Below are positions 60,162-64,000 of a stretch of 64,000 bases of DNA, one piece after another. Numbering within the stretch: position 1 is the first letter of the stretch; each line of letters starts with the position of its first letter. Both the position numbers and the translations under genes were made by a program. This DNA comes from G963556115 sp963678205 (lineage in GTDB: Bacteria; Planctomycetota; SZUA-567): assembly GCA_963678205.1 (NCBI GenBank), contig OY782760.1, forward strand, positions 1,240,001 to 1,304,000, written 5' to 3'. The notes under the pieces are model-generated. The model saw only the letters and a list, made by a program, of their open reading frames with translations. It did no database searches and was not told where the DNA came from.

Positions 60162-60207
60162 TTAGGAAACCGACGCTCTATCCAGATGAGCTACAGGCGC
60201 ATTTTAT
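60162..60207 (+). repeat. attR core, 46-bp direct repeat (5' half of tRNA-Arg)
   Basis: Identical to 17455-17500. It contains only the 5' half of tRNA-Arg (60162-60200 on the minus strand) and cannot make a tRNA. It marks the right end of the prophage. Confidence 0.93.
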
Positions 60208-60224
60208 TTTTCTTTGACTTTTCT

Positions 60225-60253
60225 TGTATAGAAAAGTGTTGGATATTTGCTAA
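60225..60253 (-). promoter_or_regulatory. Displaced promoter of tRNA-Arg
   Basis: On the minus strand TTAGCA (60253-60248) and TATACA (60230-60225) are 17 bases apart. The start point would lie about 20 bases before tRNA base 1, a normal tRNA layout, but it now reads only the truncated tRNA half at attR. Confidence 0.6.
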
Positions 60254-60382
60254 GTTGTTTTTGACTATCTTCTAGTAGATGATGCCTAAGTTATTAATAT
60301 ATACTACTGTGCAGTATCTACAAAAGCTGAATGTATAATACTAGCAATTATTTAATGCTAATCAATATTATTTTTAAAATTA

Positions 60383-61237
60383 TTATGCTGTTTTGGTGAT
60401 GTTTACTTTGATGAGATTTACAAGTACTTCATAATTGCCTGCATAAACTAGCTCTGTACGTTTGACTTCCGCCAACCCGCTCAGTTCTTGATTAGCAAAT
60501 ACTCCTGAGTTTCCACTGATCTGCATAGCAAATTTACTGCCTTTGCGTAGATTGCTTGTAACTAAAATCAATGCGCTTTTGCGACCTAGTTCTAGTACTG
60601 CACCTGTAGCAGCAGGGGTATTGTTGGTTACTTTGTAGCGTATTTTTAGTAGAATGTTGTGCCTTGCTTTTGATGAATTCGCCTTTTTTTCTAGCTCAGC
60701 AGTTTCGGCTGATAAGAATCTTGCGCCCATCTCAAATGTACCATTTTCCTGTGGAATAACTCGGACAATTTCGATGTTTTCACTTATAGTATTTTCTGTT
60801 GTATCACTATTCTTATGTTCAATACGTATGCTGGCTATCTGAGCAATTGAGAATTCAGACTTGCTTATAAATTTTATTCCACCCTTTGACAGGTCTTTGA
60901 TAATTGCAAGTATCTCTTCATCTGAGTCTTTTGACTTCTTGATAAAACCTCTTAAGACCAAGCTGTGTCTCTCGTAGCGTCGTTCATTGTCAGCAAGTTT
61001 GTCAGCTTTATGTCCATTGCTCTCTTTAATCTGGTTCAGTAGCTGATATGTCTCAGGTGGGCAAATTCCCGCGTATGAACCAAGCCATTTTAATTCTCCA
61101 GGGTTACTCCATTCAATGCCTAATACTTCAAGGCAGTCTTTACATATTAAACCCCATGAAGAGTCTCCAACCTTGTTGAAAGCAAGGTCGCTGCTGGGAA
61201 TATTCTCTTTTGTGCAAGTGCTACACTTTAATACCAT
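60383..61237 (-). CDS. PilZ-domain c-di-GMP effector with N-terminal zinc-finger-like motif
   Basis: A 284-residue protein. The N-terminal 40 residues have two Cys pairs (CSTC and CKDC) likely to bind zinc. The PilZ domain (about residues 83-190) shows the c-di-GMP-binding RRYER and DLSKGG motifs. A second, degenerate domain of similar pattern may follow (from about residue 195). It would link c-di-GMP to motility or adhesion; the partner is unknown. Confidence 0.85.
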   Translation of the reverse strand: MVLKCSTCTKENIPSSDLAFNKVGDSSWGLICKDCLEVLGIEWSNPGELKWLGSYAGICPPETYQLLNQIKESNGHKADKLADNERRYERHSLVLRGFIKKSKDSDEEILAIIKDLSKGGIKFISKSEFSIAQIASIRIEHKNSDTTENTISENIEIVRVIPQENGTFEMGARFLSAETAELEKKANSSKARHNILLKIRYKVTNNTPAATGAVLELGRKSALILVTSNLRKGSKFAMQISGNSGVFANQELSGLAEVKRTELVYAGNYEVLVNLIKVNITKTA

Positions 61238-61462
61238 TTTGTTACTTTCTGTTTGTATCGAACTCTTGATAATAATTATACATAATAATCGACATGATTA
61301 AGAGTAATTATCATGATTTTTCCTGTAAATTTCAATATTACTTGTTATAAACAACCAAAATATTTTAAAAAAAAACTTATATATTCTTATGTTAAATTAA
61401 CTATAATTTATCAAATATATATGATTATTTTATTTCTTTTTTATAGATGACTGTGAGATATT

Positions 61463-62806
61463 GTGAAGAAAAACAGGTCTAAAGTGCCATTCAACCCAGC
61501 AAAATTTCCGTTCTTTTATGGGTATGTGATCTTTATTTGTGCTGCATTGGGTATGCTGATGAGCGGACCAGGACAGACTATTGGGGTATCTGCATTTACT
61601 GACTCACTTGTAGAGTATCTCAAGATTTCAAGATTTCAGCTTAGTTTAGCTTATATGATTGGTACAATTGCATCATCATTTATGATTAGGCGAGCAGGTA
61701 AACTGCTTGATACATATTCAGTGAGACGTGTTGTATCGGTTTCGGTGGTTGGACTTGGTATATTTTTATTTTATATGGCTTACTGTGATAAAATATCAGA
61801 GAATTTTGGGGGTGGAGTTATAGTGTCAATGGTTGTCGTAACAATTGGCTTCTGGATGATCCGTTTTTGTGGGCAGGGCGTATTGAGTCTATCTAGCAGG
61901 ACAATGCTGATGAAGTGGTTTGACAAGAAAAGGGGCAGAGCTAATGCTTTTCTTGGAATCTTCATTGTCGTTACTTTTTCATTTATCCCTGCAATATTTG
62001 ATTCAATAAAGTCACTCTATAACTGGCGTGGAGCGTGGGTTCTGTTGGGTTTAATTGCAGTTTTATACTCTGTCTTTGTTATGATTTTTTATCGTGACAA
62101 GCCGGAAGATTCAGGATTGCTTCCTGATGGAGTCACTGAAAAGGAGCGTGATGAGGAAATTGCAAATACTCCTGAGTCTGAGATTGAGGAGAACTGGGAG
62201 TATTCTGAAGTAATTAAAAATTATACATTTTGGGTGTTCAATATCAGTCTGGCTATGTATAGTCTTATTATTACAGCAGTGACTTTTCACATTGAATCTA
62301 TTTTTGCAGTTGCTGGACGTGGGCATGATGAGGCGTTCGGGATGTTTAAGTATGCCGCAGGCATTGGGGTAATTGTGAATTTAGCGATTGGATTTTTATC
62401 TGACGGGAAGTTCTTGAAACATAGATTGAACTGGGTGCTTCTACTGATGCTGGCTGGGTTGACTGGTGAGCTTGTTGGTGTAGTAATGCTTGATTCATCT
62501 GATATGAGTGTACCGATTATTATTCTAGGGCATGGTATTGCTTCTGGTGTATTTGGAGTCATCTCTAGCCTAGTATGGCCGAGATATTTCGGAAGAAAAA
62601 ATCTCGGGCAGGTAAGTGGGCTGGGTATGGCGTATATGGTGTTCTTTAGTGCGATTGGTCCTAGCATCTTTGGCTGGAGTTTTGAGTTTTTCCAAGGATA
62701 TACAGTCTCTTCATATATTTTAATGGCAGTACTGGTGATTCTTTTACTTGGCACATTTAAAGCGGTATTTCCTCATAGAAAACATAAGCATATCTATAAG
62801 GATTAA
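61463..62806 (+). CDS. MFS transporter, OFA (oxalate/formate antiporter-like) group
   Basis: A 447-residue inner-membrane protein with about 12 helices and a charged central loop (EKERDEEIANTPESEIEENW). The opening PFFYGYVIFICAALGMLMSGPGQTIGVS is typical of the OFA-like group, which carries monocarboxylates or oxalate. It starts at GTG with only a weak ribosome site. The substrate is not determined. It stands alone and ends at a strong inverted repeat. Confidence 0.85.
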   Translation: MKKNRSKVPFNPAKFPFFYGYVIFICAALGMLMSGPGQTIGVSAFTDSLVEYLKISRFQLSLAYMIGTIASSFMIRRAGKLLDTYSVRRVVSVSVVGLGIFLFYMAYCDKISENFGGGVIVSMVVVTIGFWMIRFCGQGVLSLSSRTMLMKWFDKKRGRANAFLGIFIVVTFSFIPAIFDSIKSLYNWRGAWVLLGLIAVLYSVFVMIFYRDKPEDSGLLPDGVTEKERDEEIANTPESEIEENWEYSEVIKNYTFWVFNISLAMYSLIITAVTFHIESIFAVAGRGHDEAFGMFKYAAGIGVIVNLAIGFLSDGKFLKHRLNWVLLLMLAGLTGELVGVVMLDSSDMSVPIIILGHGIASGVFGVISSLVWPRYFGRKNLGQVSGLGMAYMVFFSAIGPSIFGWSFEFFQGYTVSSYILMAVLVILLLGTFKAVFPHRKHKHIYKD

Positions 62807-62825
62807 GATAAAATAAAAGTTTGTA

Positions 62826-62863
62826 TTGCATAAAGGCAACCTTTATAGGTTGCCTTTATGCAA
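62826..62863 (+). terminator. Perfect 16-bp inverted repeat, probable terminator
   Basis: TTGCATAAAGGCAACC (62826-62841) pairs fully with 62848-62863 across a 6-base loop. A T tract is lacking, so termination strength is uncertain. It lies between convergent genes. Confidence 0.65.
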
Positions 62864-62982
62864 CAATAAGGAAGAGTGAAATATCTATGTAGATAGATAT
62901 AGCCCGGAAGAGTGTTACGAGATTTTGAATTGCATTATATTACAGGGTTATGTTGTGCGAAAGCTAACAGGTAAGTTTAACG

Positions 62983-64000
62983 TCAATTTTTTATCGGCAG
63001 GATAATTGTAAACTGGCAGCCTGAGTTAGGGAGATTTTCTACTGTTATTTTTCCTGAGTGCTTTTTGATTATGCTGTAGACAATCGAAAGTCCTAGTCCC
63101 ATATTGCTCTCTTTGTCGTGCTTAGTGGTTGAAAATGGGAGGAATATGTCCGGTAGGAGATTTTCGTCAATACCTAGACCGCTATCTTTATGAGTTATTT
63201 GTACTATTCCAGCTTCTGGGTCTTTATGTACTGTTATTTCTATTTCACCGCCTTCCTCCAGAGCATCAAGGCTATTTTTTACGAGGTTTAGCATTACCTC
63301 TCTGATTTCTGTCTGGTTTGCGCTTATAAGTATCTGTTCGTCTTCTTGCTCGAAGATGATATTGATGTTCTTAGTGCTTGCATCATGTTTAAGCAGGTGG
63401 ATGAGCTTGGCGATAAGTCTTGACAAATTGAAGGTATTGCTCTCAAGCTGCTGTCGATCTGAGAATAGAAAAATATTTTTCAGAATCTTCTTTATATGTA
63501 ATACTTCATCTTCAAGTTCTGTTAGCACTTCTTCTCTTTCTTCTTCAGGGATATCATCAAAACGAAGATAGTTCAGGTTATTTGAGATTACTTCAAGTGG
63601 GTTATTTATCTCATGTGCTACACCAGCAGCAAGAAGACCGACTGATGATAGTCTTTCTGCTAAAATTGCCTGTTTTCTAAGATATTCTTTTTCGGTAACA
63701 TCTTCAATAATTAGTATACACCCAATATAATCTGTATCATCTATAATAGGGTAGATAACCAAGTTTACCTCGTGATGGTGCTCATTAATATGCATTGGTA
63801 GTTCGTAGAAAGTAATTTCTTTTCTTTCTTTTACAGCGTTATCAATCCGCTCAGTAAGTGGCTTGTTCTCTTTCCCCAGAAGTGTATCAAGGTTGTAGCC
63901 TTCTTCTGAAGCGACAGAGAAGAATTTACGACCGCGATGATTGATCAATTTGATATTACGCCTTTGATCAAGGACGAGTAGATTTACCGGCAGGTGTAGC
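62983..64000 (-). CDS. PAS-containing sensor histidine kinase, 5' end outside window
   Basis: The frame is open to the right edge (339 codons visible). It begins inside a PAS domain (LPVNLLVLDQRRNIKLIN), continues with its C-terminal strand region (YPIIDDTDYIGCILIIEDVTE), then a HisKA domain with the phosphorylated His in AAGVAHEINNPLEV, and an HATPase with NLVKNSLDAL, DSGLGIDE and NMGLGLSIVYSI. It is a cytoplasmic part of a two-component kinase. The input region upstream is not seen. Confidence 0.93.
   Translation of the reverse strand, partial: LHLPVNLLVLDQRRNIKLINHRGRKFFSVASEEGYNLDTLLGKENKPLTERIDNAVKERKEITFYELPMHINEHHHEVNLVIYPIIDDTDYIGCILIIEDVTEKEYLRKQAILAERLSSVGLLAAGVAHEINNPLEVISNNLNYLRFDDIPEEEREEVLTELEDEVLHIKKILKNIFLFSDRQQLESNTFNLSRLIAKLIHLLKHDASTKNINIIFEQEDEQILISANQTEIREVMLNLVKNSLDALEEGGEIEITVHKDPEAGIVQITHKDSGLGIDENLLPDIFLPFSTTKHDKESNMGLGLSIVYSIIKKHSGKITVENLPNSGCQFTIILPIKN

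Larger units (their letters stand above)
17455..60207. mobile_element. Temperate T7-like podovirus prophage
   Basis: About 42.7 kb bounded by 46-bp perfect direct repeats derived from tRNA-Arg. It carries two tyrosine recombinases, a CI-like repressor, replication genes, a T7-type RNA polymerase, and structural genes in the order of phage T7 genes 7.3 to 19. Structural genes look complete apart from a frameshift in the tail fibre. No T7-type DNA polymerase and no endolysin were recognised. Three cargo genes sit between the RNA polymerase and late genes, and two more lie after the terminase. Confidence 0.93.

Noticed and set aside
60162..60200. Second tRNA-Arg gene at attR
   Set aside because: Only the 5' half is present; anticodon 3' stem, T-arm and acceptor 3' strand are missing.

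Overview
This window looks like a chromosome segment of an AT-rich, Gram-negative, probably anaerobic bacterium. The gene set (Mrp/NBP35 ATPase with a NifU-like scaffold, a C_GCAxxG_C_C protein, YeeE-type sulfur importers, a PilZ protein, a PAS histidine kinase) would suit a Desulfovibrio-like lineage. That placement is inference only; no rRNA or other strong marker is present.

Left flank (1-17416). A sugar ABC importer (end of the ATPase and two permeases) is followed by a convergent FabF-like ketosynthase with its TetR regulator. Next come a decayed PAS-GGDEF gene, an mrp/thioesterase/NifU-like operon, a two-gene YeeE pair, a possible small RNA with a consensus promoter and terminator, an OpuC-type osmolyte importer, a small C_GCAxxG_C_C protein, metE behind a cobalamin riboswitch, and an MscS channel.

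Prophage (17455-60207, about 42.7 kb). A temperate T7-like podovirus is integrated in tRNA-Arg(CCU), with 46-bp direct repeats at its ends. The left arm has an integrase, small genes and a CI/LexA-like repressor facing a promoter with an embedded palindrome and a structured leader. The early region encodes an antirepressor, Sak4-like and DUF669 proteins, RusA, a DEAD helicase, a primase-helicase and a single-subunit RNA polymerase. No DNA polymerase is recognisable. Three cargo genes follow (an HEPN-motif protein, a secreted nuclease and a pentapeptide-repeat K+ channel). The late genes are in T7 order: gp7.3-like, portal, scaffold, capsid, gp11, gp12, gp13, gp14, gp15, gp16, tail fibre, lysis candidates and terminase. 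A 22-bp sequence with a CACTATA core occurs identically before the late block and before the tail fibre; I propose it as the cognate phage promoter. The right arm has a glycine-rich secreted protein, a small gene, a repeat-rich gene-free region that looks like an origin or nucleoprotein control site, and a second tyrosine recombinase pointing at attR.

Right flank (60208-64000). This holds the displaced tRNA promoter, a PilZ protein, an OFA-like MFS transporter and a PAS histidine kinase cut by the window edge.

The most unusual points are: a repressor-controlled T7-like phage that has the RNA polymerase but no DNA polymerase; two recombinases converging on attP with matching 26-bp repeats; the phased GTGTCA array; a Cys-rich insertion in the RNA polymerase; a PBECR-like domain in the ejection protein; and the cargo genes.
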